The notes: generated by a model not told the origin, from the letters alone. A stretch of DNA of 64,000 nt from Gemella massiliensis (GCF_900120125.1 NZ_LT635544.1:1-64000); one strand, 5' to 3'. Positions 35,152 through 44,141 are shown, numbered from the stretch's first letter. Numbers and translations: made by a program.

Positions 35152-35679
35152 TTACAGCGATAATATAAGTTTTTTTTTCGGTCGATAATTTTTCTTGGTT
35201 TTCTTTTTTTTTGTAGTTTCGGTTTTTGCTATAAAGTTTGTAAATACTTTTTCTACTTCTTCTTTTGTAGTTGCTTTGTTTAAACCGTTTTTCACATCAA
35301 TATCCATTAATGCTTGCGAAAGTGAAGCTAACGCCTTTAAATGTTCATCAGCACCACTGTCCGGTGCACAAATCATAAAGATATGGTTGGCAGGTTGACC
35401 GTCAAAGCTTTCCCATTCAACACCGGTATCACTTTTTGCATAAATAATCATAGCTTTATTAAAATCTGCACTTTTAGCATGAGGAATAGCAATACCCTCA
35501 CCAACACCTGTTGTTGATTGCTTTTCACGTGTCATTAAAGCATCATAAAAGCTTTTCTTGTTAGCGATAATATCTTTTTCAACTAATAATGTTGTAAGTT
35601 TATCCAATGCTTCTTGTTTATCAGTTGCACTGAAATTAAATTGTATTAAGTCAAAATTTATAACATCTGTTAATTTCAT
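35152..35679 (-). CDS. fruA: Fructose PTS EIIA part of a split FruA
   Basis: Frame of 175 residues. It contains an EIIA-Fru domain (1-150) with the phospho-His67 in GVGEGIAIPHAKS, followed by out-of-frame Lys-rich residues and a stop. Adding one A to the nine-A run at 35204-35212 restores a linker (KKKENQEKLSTEKK) that joins smoothly to YIIAVTACPTGIAHT of EIIB. So fruA is either recently frameshifted, rescued by slippage on the A-tract, or hit by a sequencing error at a homopolymer. AAGGAG precedes the ATG. fruK lies 17 bases upstream. Confidence 0.8.
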   Translation of the reverse strand: MKLTDVINFDLIQFNFSATDKQEALDKLTTLLVEKDIIANKKSFYDALMTREKQSTTGVGEGIAIPHAKSADFNKAMIIYAKSDTGVEWESFDGQPANHIFMICAPDSGADEHLKALASLSQALMDIDVKNGLNKATTKEEVEKVFTNFIAKTETTKKKKTKKNYRPKKKLILSL

Positions 35680-35696
35680 CTTATTCTCCTTATAAC

Positions 35697-36614
35697 TTAT
35701 TTTATTTTTTTAACATTTATTTGTTCTACTACCGTTTCAATTAATTCTTTACTGCCGACACCGACCGAAAATGACGTAGCACCCCCTGCCGCAGAGGCAT
35801 ATTTTAACGCTATTTCATAATTTTTTGTTTTATTATACATAGCAACAAACATAGCAAGCATACTATCACCTGCTGCCACCGTTGAAATAATATCTCCTTT
35901 AGCTACATTAACCGAATAAACTTCATTGTTTTCTGTAAGAAGTATTGCTCCTTTTGCTCCACGTGAAACAAGGACATTTTTTGCTCCGTGGTCTTTTAAT
36001 TTCGTTGCATAAGTCAAAATATCTTTTTCGTTGATAATTTTTACTCCGAACATTTCTCCCAGTTCAAATTCATTCGGTTTTACTACAAACGGTTTATATT
36101 GTAATGTTTCCAATACCAGATCTTTATTACTGTCAACAACGAGTAAGGCACCTTTTTGTGAAATAGTTTTAGCAATACGTTTAAAATTTTCAATATTCAT
36201 ACCGCTAATAACATTTCCTGATAGAAAAACGACATCATTGTCTGTTAGATTTTCCAATTTCGTAAAAAATTCTACGATATTTTTATTATTTACAGCACTA
36301 CTTTGTCCATTTATTTCAGTTTCGGTTTCGGTTTTAAGTTTCATATTGATTCTTGTTACTCCGGCAGTTTCTACAAAATCATAATGAATACCTAGCTTAT
36401 CTAGTTCTGATTTTATAAAATAACCTGTAAAACCTGCCACAAAACCAAGTGCCTTAGTTTCTACATTAACATTATTTAATAACATTGAAATATTAATTCC
36501 TTTGCCGCCGACTACATATTGCGCTTCTTTTGTTCTGTTAAGTTTTCCAAGTTCGAAATTTTCAGCACTAACTAGCATATCGACAGCCGGATTAAGAGTT
36601 ATTGTATAATACAC
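35697..36614 (-). CDS. fruK: 1-phosphofructokinase
   Basis: PfkB-family kinase converting fructose-1-phosphate to fructose-1,6-bisphosphate, the step after FruA uptake. The 305 residues have the PfkB first motif GGKGINISMLL (38-48) and the second motif with catalytic Asp in TVAAGDSMLA (about 245-254). The opening YYTITLNPAVDM is typical of FruK. It starts with GTG at 36614, overlapping the fruR stop by one base, with GGAGG just before. The order fruR-fruK-fruA is the normal fructose operon. Confidence 0.95.
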   Translation of the reverse strand: MYYTITLNPAVDMLVSAENFELGKLNRTKEAQYVVGGKGINISMLLNNVNVETKALGFVAGFTGYFIKSELDKLGIHYDFVETAGVTRINMKLKTETETEINGQSSAVNNKNIVEFFTKLENLTDNDVVFLSGNVISGMNIENFKRIAKTISQKGALLVVDSNKDLVLETLQYKPFVVKPNEFELGEMFGVKIINEKDILTYATKLKDHGAKNVLVSRGAKGAILLTENNEVYSVNVAKGDIISTVAAGDSMLAMFVAMYNKTKNYEIALKYASAAGGATSFSVGVGSKELIETVVEQINVKKIK

Positions 36615-37369
36615 TATTTATCCTCCTTTGTTTTTACTTCTATTATGTTGTCATATATTTTAAATTCTTCCGGAACGGAATATGATATTATCGTTACATC
36701 TTTTAAATCTGCAAATTTTTGAAATTTTCTATGCCCAAATTTTGTTTTATCAGCCAAGATGAATTTTCTTTTACTATTTTTTAGGGCTATTTGTTTAATA
36801 AATGCTTCACTCTCTTCGGCGGTAGTAAGCCCGAACTTCGCATCTACACCGTTACAACCGACAAAACACATATCAAAACTGTAATTTTCAAGTTGTTTTA
36901 TTGCGGAATGACCGATTACAGCTTGTGTTGAGTGTTTAATTGTTCCACCTAAAATAATAGTGTGGATTTTGTTGTGTATTAATCTTGCTAAGTGATAACT
37001 TGAATTAGTTACAACGGTAATTCTTTTATCACGAAGAAAATCAATTATTTCAAATGTTGAAGTCCCGGCATCAAGATAAATTGTTTGACCGGATTCTATA
37101 ATATTGTTTGCTATATATCTTGCAACTTCTTTTTTATCTTTAATATTTTCTGAACGTTTAATAATAACACTTTCTTCTAAACCGCGTGCTGATGTTTTTT
37201 TAGATGCACCGCCATGAGTTCTGTAAAGTAGATTTTTTTCTTCAAGCAAGGTCAAATCACGACGAACGGTTGCCTCTGACACCCCGAGTTTTTCTATTAA
37301 TTCTTGAAGAGTAACAAAACCGTTTTTTTCTAATAACTCTAATATTTTATTGTGCCTTTCGTTTCTCAT
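36614..37369 (-). CDS. fruR: DeoR family regulator of the fructose operon
   Basis: A 251-residue DeoR-type repressor. It has the N-terminal winged helix (TLQELIEKLGVSEATVRRDL) and a sugar-phosphate sensor domain with LDAGTSTFEIIDFL and ADKTKFG motifs. It is first in the fruR-fruK-fruA operon and most likely represses it until fructose-1-phosphate accumulates, as in the family. I start it at the ATG at 37369 (AAGGAG 8 bases before). A TTG one codon earlier is possible. Confidence 0.9.
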   Translation of the reverse strand: MRNERHNKILELLEKNGFVTLQELIEKLGVSEATVRRDLTLLEEKNLLYRTHGGASKKTSARGLEESVIIKRSENIKDKKEVARYIANNIIESGQTIYLDAGTSTFEIIDFLRDKRITVVTNSSYHLARLIHNKIHTIILGGTIKHSTQAVIGHSAIKQLENYSFDMCFVGCNGVDAKFGLTTAEESEAFIKQIALKNSKRKFILADKTKFGHRKFQKFADLKDVTIISYSVPEEFKIYDNIIEVKTKEDK

Positions 37370-37430
37370 CAACTAATCTCCTTATTCTTCTTTTATTATA
37401 TCTAATGTAATACAGTTGTACAATCTTTTT

Positions 37431-37496
37431 CAAGTAAAAACACTCAAAAACAGTCATTTTATAGATTGTTTTTGAGTGTTTGTTTTGTTTTACTTG
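37431..37496. terminator. Large palindrome between fruR and the phosphoesterase gene
   Basis: Arms CAAGTAAAAACACTCAAAAACA (split around 37431-37452) and its complement ending TTTTACTTG at 37496 form a long stem interrupted by a small bulge. It lies upstream of fruR and downstream of the metallophosphoesterase gene, both leftward, so it probably ends the latter's transcript. It could also overlap the fruR promoter region. Confidence 0.6.
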
Positions 37497-37559
37497 AATG
37501 TTTTTCATTATGAGGAGCGTTTTATTATGCAGTGAATTAATATTTTAGTAAGTTTAACT

Positions 37560-38657
37560 TTACTTCCCTTCTAAATTTATTATCCAAACTTCCGAGCGAG
37601 CGGTTGTTTTGAATGGTGGACCCCAGAAACCGTAACCGCTTGTAGTAAAGAAGTGTTTATTATTGATTTTTTTATAGCCATGATCTAAAACATAGACCTT
37701 ATCTGTTATATAATTAAACGGCCAAATTTGACCACGGTGAGTATGTCCGGATAATTGTACGTCAATCGGTAATAAACTGTGTGTTTCTACGGCATTCGGT
37801 TGATGATCTATTAAAATTGTAGTCTTATCGGTATCAACATTTTTTAATAAATCCATAGTCGTTAATCTATCTCTACTAACACTTCTATCTTTACGCCCGA
37901 CGAGTGTTATATCGTCGGTTAATTTTACGGTTTCATCCGCAAGAGTTTTTATCCCTGTTTTAGAAATTTCATTAATAATATCTTCCGTGTTATGATCGTG
38001 ATTTCCCATTACAGTATAAACACCGAGGGGAGCGTGAAGTTTGCTAAGAGTTTTTCCCATGTTAAGTTTTTTGTACATAACCATATCATCATCCATTATA
38101 TCCCCGGCAATAATAACAACATCAGGTTTTTGGTTTTCTATTATTGTGTTTAACTTTTCAAGTTGATTGTTACCGAAGAAGGTTCCGAGATGTAAATCGG
38201 CTACCATAGCGATTTTAAGTGGTTTTTCAAGGTGTTTATTAACTTTTACAGTTTGATTTTTTACTGTCGGTGAATATGCCCAAAATAATCCCAGTGCAGT
38301 CATATTTAGTAAAAATATACCTGTAAGTGTTAAACTTATGCCTTGTGATAAACTTATTTTAAATAATTTTAGTATCCGGTATAAAATAGTCAAAACAACT
38401 AAAGCCACAAAGCCGTTACTGAAATAGAAAAACCAAATATTTCCATAATTTACAATAGGTGCACCAAGTCTCAGTATATAACTTAATATTGAAAAATCGG
38501 CAACTATAAACAATATTATACAAAGCCAAAGTCTAACTTTTTGCGTTGTATATGGAGTTATCATCCATTTTAAACCAAACCAGAGAAGAAGTATCAAAAA
38601 TTCATAAAAAACAGCAACCCCTATAAATACGGCGAATGTTTTCCAATTACCCAACAT
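37560..38657 (-). CDS. Membrane-anchored metallophosphoesterase (YkuE/YaeI-like)
   Basis: A 365-residue protein with about four membrane helices in the first 130 residues, then a calcineurin-like phosphoesterase domain. The metal ligands lie in VADLHLGTF (about 152-160), IAGDIMDDD, GNHDHN and SGHTHRGQ. Relatives act on lipid phosphates such as UDP-diacylglucosamine-like substrates, but the substrate here is unknown. GGAGGATT lies about 8 bases before the ATG. It is monocistronic. Confidence 0.85.
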   Translation of the reverse strand: MLGNWKTFAVFIGVAVFYEFLILLLWFGLKWMITPYTTQKVRLWLCIILFIVADFSILSYILRLGAPIVNYGNIWFFYFSNGFVALVVLTILYRILKLFKISLSQGISLTLTGIFLLNMTALGLFWAYSPTVKNQTVKVNKHLEKPLKIAMVADLHLGTFFGNNQLEKLNTIIENQKPDVVIIAGDIMDDDMVMYKKLNMGKTLSKLHAPLGVYTVMGNHDHNTEDIINEISKTGIKTLADETVKLTDDITLVGRKDRSVSRDRLTTMDLLKNVDTDKTTILIDHQPNAVETHSLLPIDVQLSGHTHRGQIWPFNYITDKVYVLDHGYKKINNKHFFTTSGYGFWGPPFKTTARSEVWIINLEGK

Positions 38658-38697
38658 AAAAAATCCTCCAAACTTAACTTACTTTTCTAATAAAAAT

Positions 38698-38724
38698 TAG
38701 GAGTTAGGTTGCCCTACTCCTAAA
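38698..38724 (-). other. Short hairpin upstream of the phosphoesterase gene
   Basis: TTAGGAGT and ACTCCTAA arms with a small inner pairing (AGG/CCT). It lies about 40 bases before the start codon on the leader side and downstream of the sodA terminator, so it is probably part of the mRNA leader or a second terminator for sodA. Confidence 0.45.
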
Positions 38725-38787
38725 GTAACTAATAGTATAAAATAAGATGTTAAAATAAAGTTAAAAAATTTTTATTAAATTTAATAG

Positions 38788-38820
38788 AGGGAGAGTTAAA
38801 AATTGTTTTCCAACTCTCCT
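38788..38820 (-). terminator. Terminator of sodA
   Basis: On the minus strand AGGAGAGTT and AACTCTCCCT pair around a 14-base loop, followed by a T-rich stretch, starting 11 bases after the sodA stop. Confidence 0.75.
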
Positions 38821-38831
38821 TCTATAAATAA

Positions 38832-39458
38832 TTATTTTTTAAAATATTCTAAACCTTTTGTTAAACGTTCATTTACATAGTCCCAATTTACGATGCGGAA
38901 AAACTCTCTAATGTAATCCGGACGGCGATTTTGGTAGTTTAAATAGTAAGCATGCTCCCATACATCAAGACATAATAATGGGTATAAACCGCTCAAATAT
39001 GGGCTGTCTTGATTAGCTGTTGAAGTTACTGCTAGTTTTCCTTCTTTATTCAGTACCAACCATGCCCAACCACTACCAAATCTTGTAGCTGCAGCAGTAG
39101 AAAAACTTTTTACAAATTCTTCATATCCACCTAATTCAGCATCAACTTTTTCTTTAATTAATCCTGAAAATTCTGAGCTGTCTACTTTAGTTAAAGATTT
39201 CCAAAATAGTGAGTGATTGTGATGTCCGCCGCCATTATTTATTACAGCTTGACGAATGTCGGTTGGAACTTTTTCTATGTTACGAAGTAAACCACAAACA
39301 CACTTCGCTTCGAATTCAGGGTGTTTTTCTAATGCCGCATTTAAGTTATTAACATATGTAGCATGGTGTTTATCGTGATGAATTTCCATAGTTTTAGCAT
39401 CGATAACCGGTTCTAAAAAATCAAATCCATAAGGTAATTCTGGTAATTTGAATGTCAT
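38832..39458 (-). CDS. sodA: Superoxide dismutase (Mn/Fe type)
   Basis: Converts superoxide to hydrogen peroxide and oxygen. The 208 residues include the first metal-binding His in [14 protein letters not shown] (about 26-39), the second in [11 protein letters not shown], and the Asp/His ligands in [19 protein letters not shown] near the C-terminus. It is a little longer than many SodA proteins because of an insertion with two cysteines (AKCVCGLL, about 51-58). GGAGG lies 8 bases before the ATG. Own terminator, so monocistronic. Confidence 0.95.
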   Translation of the reverse strand: MTFKLPELPYGFDFLEPVIDAKTMEIHHDKHHATYVNNLNAALEKHPEFEAKCVCGLLRNIEKVPTDIRQAVINNGGGHHNHSLFWKSLTKVDSSEFSGLIKEKVDAELGGYEEFVKSFSTAAATRFGSGWAWLVLNKEGKLAVTSTANQDSPYLSGLYPLLCLDVWEHAYYLNYQNRRPDYIREFFRIVNWDYVNERLTKGLEYFKK

Positions 39459-39582
39459 TTTAAAATCCTCCTAAGGTAAACATTTATAGTTTAATTATAA
39501 GAAAAAACTTAAAATTTAACAACAAACTTGCTTAATAAATATTTTTTTCACGTTATTGGAAAAAGTATTTTAAATTATAGAA

Positions 39583-39632
39583 AGCTACTTGACCAAAATC
39601 AACTTCCAATAAAATTAAGATTTTTGAGATAC
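39583..39632 (+). repeat. Possible degenerate hairpin repeat remnant (copy F)
   Basis: GCTACTTGACCAAAATCAACTTC and the following AAAATTAAGATTTTTGAGATAC (each shown in part) follow the spacing of the hairpin end of the dispersed element but with many changes. It lies between sodA and the symporter gene. Confidence 0.3.
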
Positions 39633-39669
39633 ATATAGTTCTTTATTTTTGTTATTTTGATTTTATATT

Positions 39670-40863
39670 TTAAGTTGTTTTTTTCTTTTTAAATAATATC
39701 TGATTTAATTTATCCACTATTGCAGATAATGCACCGTCACCTGAAATATTACAAGCTGTTCCAAAACTGTCTTGAGTAATATATAAAGCAATCATTAATG
39801 ATAACATAATCTCATTAAAACCTAAAACTGATTGCAATAAACCAAGAGCTGCCATAACTGCACCGCCGGGGACACCGGGAGCGGCTACCATTGTTACTCC
39901 GAGAAGAATAATAAATTTAATCATTACTGCTGTTGTCGGGAATATTGCACCGTGTTGTAGCCAGTAAACAGCTGTTGCACAAGTGGTTAATGTGATTGTG
40001 CTTCCTGATAAATGAATAGTAGCAAATAAGGGAATTGTAAAATTAGCAATATTTTTATCTACTCCCATATTTTTAGTGCTGCGAAGTGTTACCGGAATAG
40101 TTGCTGCTGATGACTGAGTTCCTACGGCTGTCATATAAGCCGGAATGATGTTTGCCAGCATTTTAAACGGATTACGTCCATTTACGGTTCCGGCAAGAGT
40201 ATATTGAGCAAGAATAATGATAATATGTAAGACTAAAATCACCGCAAAAACAAAAATAAAGATTTTTAAAATTTTAAATACTTCACCTGAAGCGGTAATA
40301 TTCATAAATACCCCTAGGATATACAATGGAAGTAACGGAATAATTACAACTGAAAGTAATTTTTCAATAATCTCGCCAAAATCATTAAATCCTTGTTTTA
40401 AACCTTCTGATTTTACAGCAGAAATGCCTATTCCTAAAACAAACGAAATAATAAGTGCTGTTGTTACATCAAAAATAGGGTTCATTTTAAATTCGATATA
40501 ACCTTTAAGCATTAGCTCTTCCGGATTTTGAAATGTTTGTAGGGTTGCATTAGCCAATATGCCCGGAAGAACCAGTTTAGCCACGATAAAAGCGAACGTT
40601 CCCGCTATCAAAGTAGAAATATAAGCCACTCCGGTTGAAAGTCCCAGAAGTTTTCCGGCGTTATTTGATACTTGACTAATCCCCGGGACAATAAATCCGA
40701 CGATAATTAGTGGAATAGTAAACCCTAAAAATGAACTAAATATTGATGAAAATGTCACGAATACTCGGATAATAGATGTTGGTAAAATACCCCCTAAAAT
40801 AATACCTAGTGCTATAGCTGCTATTAATTTAACGAGCAATGGAATTCTTTTATAAATACTCAT
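39670..40863 (-). CDS. Dicarboxylate/amino acid:cation symporter (DAACS family)
   Basis: A 397-residue secondary transporter with about eight membrane helices and two re-entrant hairpins. The conserved serine-rich hairpin appears as GTQSSAATIPVTLRSTKNMGV and the cation-site region as ...LSGSTITLTTCATAVYW. The C-terminal motif ...GDGALSAIVDKLN corresponds to the usual substrate-binding Asp region. Family members carry glutamate, aspartate, serine, or cystine, and I cannot tell which applies here. I use the ATG at 40863, with AAAGGAG eight bases upstream, rather than the TTG at 40869. Confidence 0.85.
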   Translation of the reverse strand: MSIYKRIPLLVKLIAAIALGIILGGILPTSIIRVFVTFSSIFSSFLGFTIPLIIVGFIVPGISQVSNNAGKLLGLSTGVAYISTLIAGTFAFIVAKLVLPGILANATLQTFQNPEELMLKGYIEFKMNPIFDVTTALIISFVLGIGISAVKSEGLKQGFNDFGEIIEKLLSVVIIPLLPLYILGVFMNITASGEVFKILKIFIFVFAVILVLHIIIILAQYTLAGTVNGRNPFKMLANIIPAYMTAVGTQSSAATIPVTLRSTKNMGVDKNIANFTIPLFATIHLSGSTITLTTCATAVYWLQHGAIFPTTAVMIKFIILLGVTMVAAPGVPGGAVMAALGLLQSVLGFNEIMLSLMIALYITQDSFGTACNISGDGALSAIVDKLNQILFKKKKTT

Positions 40864-41055
40864 ATACAAATCTCCTTTACAATTTATTGTATTTTCTAAA
40901 AAGACATATGTGTATTATACAAGAATTTTTCGACTTTGTAAAGGAAATAATCTCTAAAATAAGCCAATATTCTACAAATTTTGTAAATAATAAATAATAA
41001 ACAACACAAAATTATTATTATATTATTAAAAATTTATTTCATTATCACCCATTTG

Positions 41056-41216
41056 ATTGCTATTAAGTTCGTTGCTGTTCTTAGTGGTGGAATACTGGCT
41101 TCACCTGAGATTATAAGCTCAGGTGAAGCTTAAGAAAACTGCGTAGCAGTTAGTTCTTAAGGTTGCTACACCACTATAAAATCAGCAAAAAATAATATTT
41201 TGTATATAAATATATA
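41056..41216. repeat. 161-bp structured repeat element, copy 1
   Basis: Almost identical to 62303-62463 over the full 161 bases, with four substitutions. It can fold into a branched structure. Outer stems are TTGCTG (41072-41077) with CAGCAA (41183-41188) and TAGTGGTG (41082-41089) with CACCACTA (41169-41176). They enclose an 11-bp hairpin (CTTCACCTGAG/CTCAGGTGAAG, 41099-41128) and a second hairpin (CTTAAGAA/TTCTTAAG with inner AACTGC/GCAGTT). It encodes no protein. It lies 3 bases after the stop of the leftward ABC permease gene. No target duplication or transposase is visible. It may be a non-autonomous mobile element or a non-coding RNA gene. Confidence 0.85.
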
Positions 41217-41219
41217 CTT

Positions 41220-42419
41220 TTATTTACCTAGCAATAGTTTAAAAAAGTTTAATTTTTGCCCGTATCTTAATGTTGCCAAGCGATAAACTTTAACACTACC
41301 CAAAGCACAAACAAAAGTTGTTAAAGCTAATATTCCATATGATAACCATAAACTAGAATAACTTACATCAGTCAGTGCATAACGAGTAACCATTCCAAAA
41401 TATGAAGTTAATGGAAAATACGATAATATTTCTGATAATTTTGTATTAGCACTTGAACCCATCAAATAAAAATTAATAAAAAATGCTGCGATAAATAATA
41501 TCATAGGTATTGTTATAGCTCCGTTAACATCTTCCACCTTACTAACTAACGAAGCGAATGCCGCATACAAGAACATAAACATTACAAATCCCGTTAAAGT
41601 AAACAGCAATCCAACGCCGACAACTTTGTAATCTAAGTTTTCAACAACAAATTTTAACTTATCACTATAATTTGATAAATTTAACTTTATACCTACCACA
41701 AGTCCACCTATAATAACTCCCATTTGAATTAAAACTCCGATAGAAAGTGCAAGAACTTTCCCTAAAATAAGGGTTATCGGATTTACAGTAATTACTAAAA
41801 GCTCCATGGCACGATTGCTTTTTTCCTTAACAACATTTAAAGCAACAACACTACCGAATTGAATAACTGTCATATAAATAATAAATGTTAGCACATAAAC
41901 AACTACCGTATTAACAGCTTGTCTTTCTTGGTTATCCGTCGAACTTACATTTATAATCTTAGGTTGCGGTACACTGGCTTTAACTTCATTAATCTTAGTT
42001 AAATCCAAGCCGTTTTGAGAATAGACTAAACGCTCTATATTTTGATTAAAAGCATTAGAAAATTCAGAAGATGAGTTACCAAAAATACTTTTTTTAGAAA
42101 TATATTCATAACTGTCTTTAGTTAAAACAATCGCTTCATCCAGTTTATCTTCTTTAATATCCTTTTCAACCGCTTCCTTACTGTCATATTTTTTCGCCTC
42201 TTTTAAATTATCCGTTGAAACGGTCACATCTTTTATGACATAGGCACTACGTTGAAAACTTGAATTATCTTCACCTTTAAAAATACTGCTGCTCATTATA
42301 GATGGAACAAAAGTTATTCCAATAGCAATTATAAGATAAACAAAAAGAATAACCTTGTTTGAAGTTTTTGCGAAAAACTGTTTAAATTCGAAATTAAAAA
42401 CCGTACTGAAATTCTTCAT
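41220..42419 (-). CDS. ABC transporter permease (NatB/YhaP-like)
   Basis: A 399-residue ABC-2 type permease: one N-terminal helix (about 22-42), a large extracytoplasmic domain (about 45-170), then five to six helices, the NatB layout. The conserved KEKSNRAMELLVITVNPITLILGK (in part) before the second helix group is diagnostic. It starts one base after the ATPase gene and together with it forms an exporter, possibly for sodium, drugs or a peptide. A PadR regulator is encoded just upstream. The gene ends 3 bases before the 161-bp repeat. Confidence 0.85.
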   Translation of the reverse strand: MKNFSTVFNFEFKQFFAKTSNKVILFVYLIIAIGITFVPSIMSSSIFKGEDNSSFQRSAYVIKDVTVSTDNLKEAKKYDSKEAVEKDIKEDKLDEAIVLTKDSYEYISKKSIFGNSSSEFSNAFNQNIERLVYSQNGLDLTKINEVKASVPQPKIINVSSTDNQERQAVNTVVVYVLTFIIYMTVIQFGSVVALNVVKEKSNRAMELLVITVNPITLILGKVLALSIGVLIQMGVIIGGLVVGIKLNLSNYSDKLKFVVENLDYKVVGVGLLFTLTGFVMFMFLYAAFASLVSKVEDVNGAITIPMILFIAAFFINFYLMGSSANTKLSEILSYFPLTSYFGMVTRYALTDVSYSSLWLSYGILALTTFVCALGSVKVYRLATLRYGQKLNFFKLLLGK

Positions 42420-42420
42420 C

Positions 42421-43326
42421 TTACTTACCCCCGATACTTTCTACAAAAATCTCTTCTAAAGATGGTTTATAAAGTTTTAACTCTTCAACATTAAAATTAC
42501 TTTGTGACAACTTATAAAAAAGTTTTTTCTTAGCTTCTTCTTCTTTAAAATCAAGGAGAACCATATCGTTGTTCAATGAATAATCAATCCCGAGCGGAAT
42601 AGTTTTAAGATTAGCAAGTAATTCTTCTGCTTGAATATCGCTGACACTTAACAGCATTTTACCATGCCCAAGTTGTTTTTTTATGTAATCTAAGTTACCG
42701 CTCAAAACTATTTTTCCTTTTTCCAATATATTAATATCTTCACAGAAAGTTTCAACGACCGGCATTTGATGTGAAGAAAAAATAACGAGTTTATCTTTTT
42801 TTATAAAGTTTGTAATAATTTCTTTCAATTTTCCGACGTTAACAGGATCAAGTCCGCTAAAAGGTTCATCAAAAACTAAAATATCCGGATTATTAATAAC
42901 ACTCTGAATAATTTGTACCTTTTGGGCATTACCTTTTGACAAAGTTTTTAACGCTTTTTTATTATCCTCCAATTCAAAAAAATCTAACCAACGTTTCGCT
43001 TCGGTTTTTGCTGCCGATTTTGTCATCCCTTTTAACATTCCGAAATACGCTAATTGGTCTACTAAACCGATGCCGTCATACATACCACGCTCTTCCGGAA
43101 GATATCCTATTTTTATGTCATTATGATTAATAGGTTTACCGTCAATTAAAATTTCTCCTTTATCAGCCTTGAATATATTTAACAATATTCGAAAACTCGT
43201 CGTTTTACCACTACCGTTTCTCCCTAAATATCCGTTTGCAACACCACTTTTAGCGGTGAAATTTACTCCTTTAAGGACTTTTTTATCACCAAATTTTTTT
43301 TCTATATTTCTAAATTCCAAAATCAT
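42421..43326 (-). CDS. ABC transporter ATP-binding protein (NatA/YhaQ-like)
   Basis: A 301-residue ATPase. Walker A is GRNGSGKTT (about 35-43), the signature is the less usual LSKGNAQKVQ, Walker B is ILVFDEPFSGLD, and the switch His is in FSSHQ. A C-terminal domain of about 85 residues, ending in KPSLEEIFVESIGGK, is typical of the NatA/YhaQ group. GAGGAGT precedes the ATG. Downstream of PadR, which in many Firmicutes represses such exporters, so this pair is probably induced by a small molecule. Confidence 0.88.
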   Translation of the reverse strand: MILEFRNIEKKFGDKKVLKGVNFTAKSGVANGYLGRNGSGKTTSFRILLNIFKADKGEILIDGKPINHNDIKIGYLPEERGMYDGIGLVDQLAYFGMLKGMTKSAAKTEAKRWLDFFELEDNKKALKTLSKGNAQKVQIIQSVINNPDILVFDEPFSGLDPVNVGKLKEIITNFIKKDKLVIFSSHQMPVVETFCEDINILEKGKIVLSGNLDYIKKQLGHGKMLLSVSDIQAEELLANLKTIPLGIDYSLNNDMVLLDFKEEEAKKKLFYKLSQSNFNVEELKLYKPSLEEIFVESIGGK

Positions 43327-43464
43327 ATTCGTAACTCCTCTTCATTTTTTATTCTATTCAATAGTTTTCTTAAAACTTTTTAATATACAACTTAAAAATC
43401 TATTTTAAACAAAGTACATATATAGCGTGTAAAATTTTTTATTATCAGCTCATAATAATTTTAA

Positions 43465-43712
43465 TTACTCGCCACTTAATTCTTTTTTCAATCTAATATA
43501 CTTTGGAATAAAAATACATAGACCTCCTACACCAAACTCAAATATACCACTGCGTAAGGCGGCTATTATATATAATATATCCATATATAAGTTAGCTATA
43601 ATAAAATGCCCAAACAATTAAAATGCCATCCTAGGCTACTCATATATTCCGGTCTACGAATACAATGTTTATTACTCCAAGAAAAATTAACCAACCACTT
43701 CCTTTTACTCAT
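43465..43712 (-). pseudogene. Decayed small membrane protein gene after padR
   Basis: An ATG at 43712 overlaps the padR stop (ATGAGTAA) and starts SKRKWLVNFSWSNKHCIRRP, but the frame stops after 38 codons. A different frame then resumes with ILYIIAALRSGIFEFGVGGL...IPKYIRLKKELSGE to a stop at 43465. Together they would make a membrane protein of about 80 residues, likely once co-expressed with padR. The frame break and the mid stop suggest decay. I do not recognise the family. Confidence 0.5.
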
Positions 43713-44037
43713 TGTTCGCACCTCCTAATATTTTTTCTGCTACACTAAGCAGAAATACACGTTGTTTATAGTTATTATTTAAAATTTCACGTCCTTTAGT
43801 TGTTATGTAATATTCTTTTTTCGAATTATCAACCTCTTGTTCGACAATCCACCCAGCAGCAACCATTTTTGCAAGTGTTGTATACATTGTAGCAGGACCT
43901 ATAATAACTTTACCTTGCGTTAACTCGTTCACCCGTTGCATAATCATATACCCATGAATCGGTTCAGTTAACACCAATAACGTAAAGAAGATGCTATCAG
44001 TTAACTCTCCTGTTTCATAGGGGCTTAACTTTGCCAT
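43705..44037 (-). CDS. PadR family transcriptional regulator
   Basis: A 110-residue winged-helix regulator of the short PadR-s2 type. LTEPIHGYMIMQRVNELTQGKV and PATMYTTLAKMVAAGWI form the recognition region, with EYYITTKGREIL near the wing. These usually repress a nearby transporter when no inducer is present. The NatAB-like exporter lies downstream. GGAG precedes the ATG. Three copies of an ATTATGGATAT motif around its promoter are likely operators. Confidence 0.9.
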   Translation of the reverse strand: MAKLSPYETGELTDSIFFTLLVLTEPIHGYMIMQRVNELTQGKVIIGPATMYTTLAKMVAAGWIVEQEVDNSKKEYYITTKGREILNNNYKQRVFLLSVAEKILGGANNE

Positions 44038-44070
44038 TACTACACTCCTTTCGCTAATTAGAGATTATCT

Positions 44071-44141
44071 ATATCCATAATATCCATAATAGATATACCC
44101 ATCATTGATATTATTGTATATCCATTATGAATATATGTCAA
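44071..44141 (-). promoter_or_regulatory. padR promoter with three operator-like repeats
   Basis: TTGACA (44136-44141) and TACAAT (44113-44118), 17 bases apart on the minus strand, make a strong promoter. The plus-strand motif ATATCCATAAT occurs at 44071-44081 and 44080-44090, and ATATCCATTAT at 44118-44128, inside the promoter spacer. This arrangement suits autorepression by PadR. In the gap further right, 44248-44281 holds a 10-bp hairpin (AATATGGAAC/GTTCCATATT). The rest of 44142-44494 is AT-rich without a gene. Confidence 0.7.
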
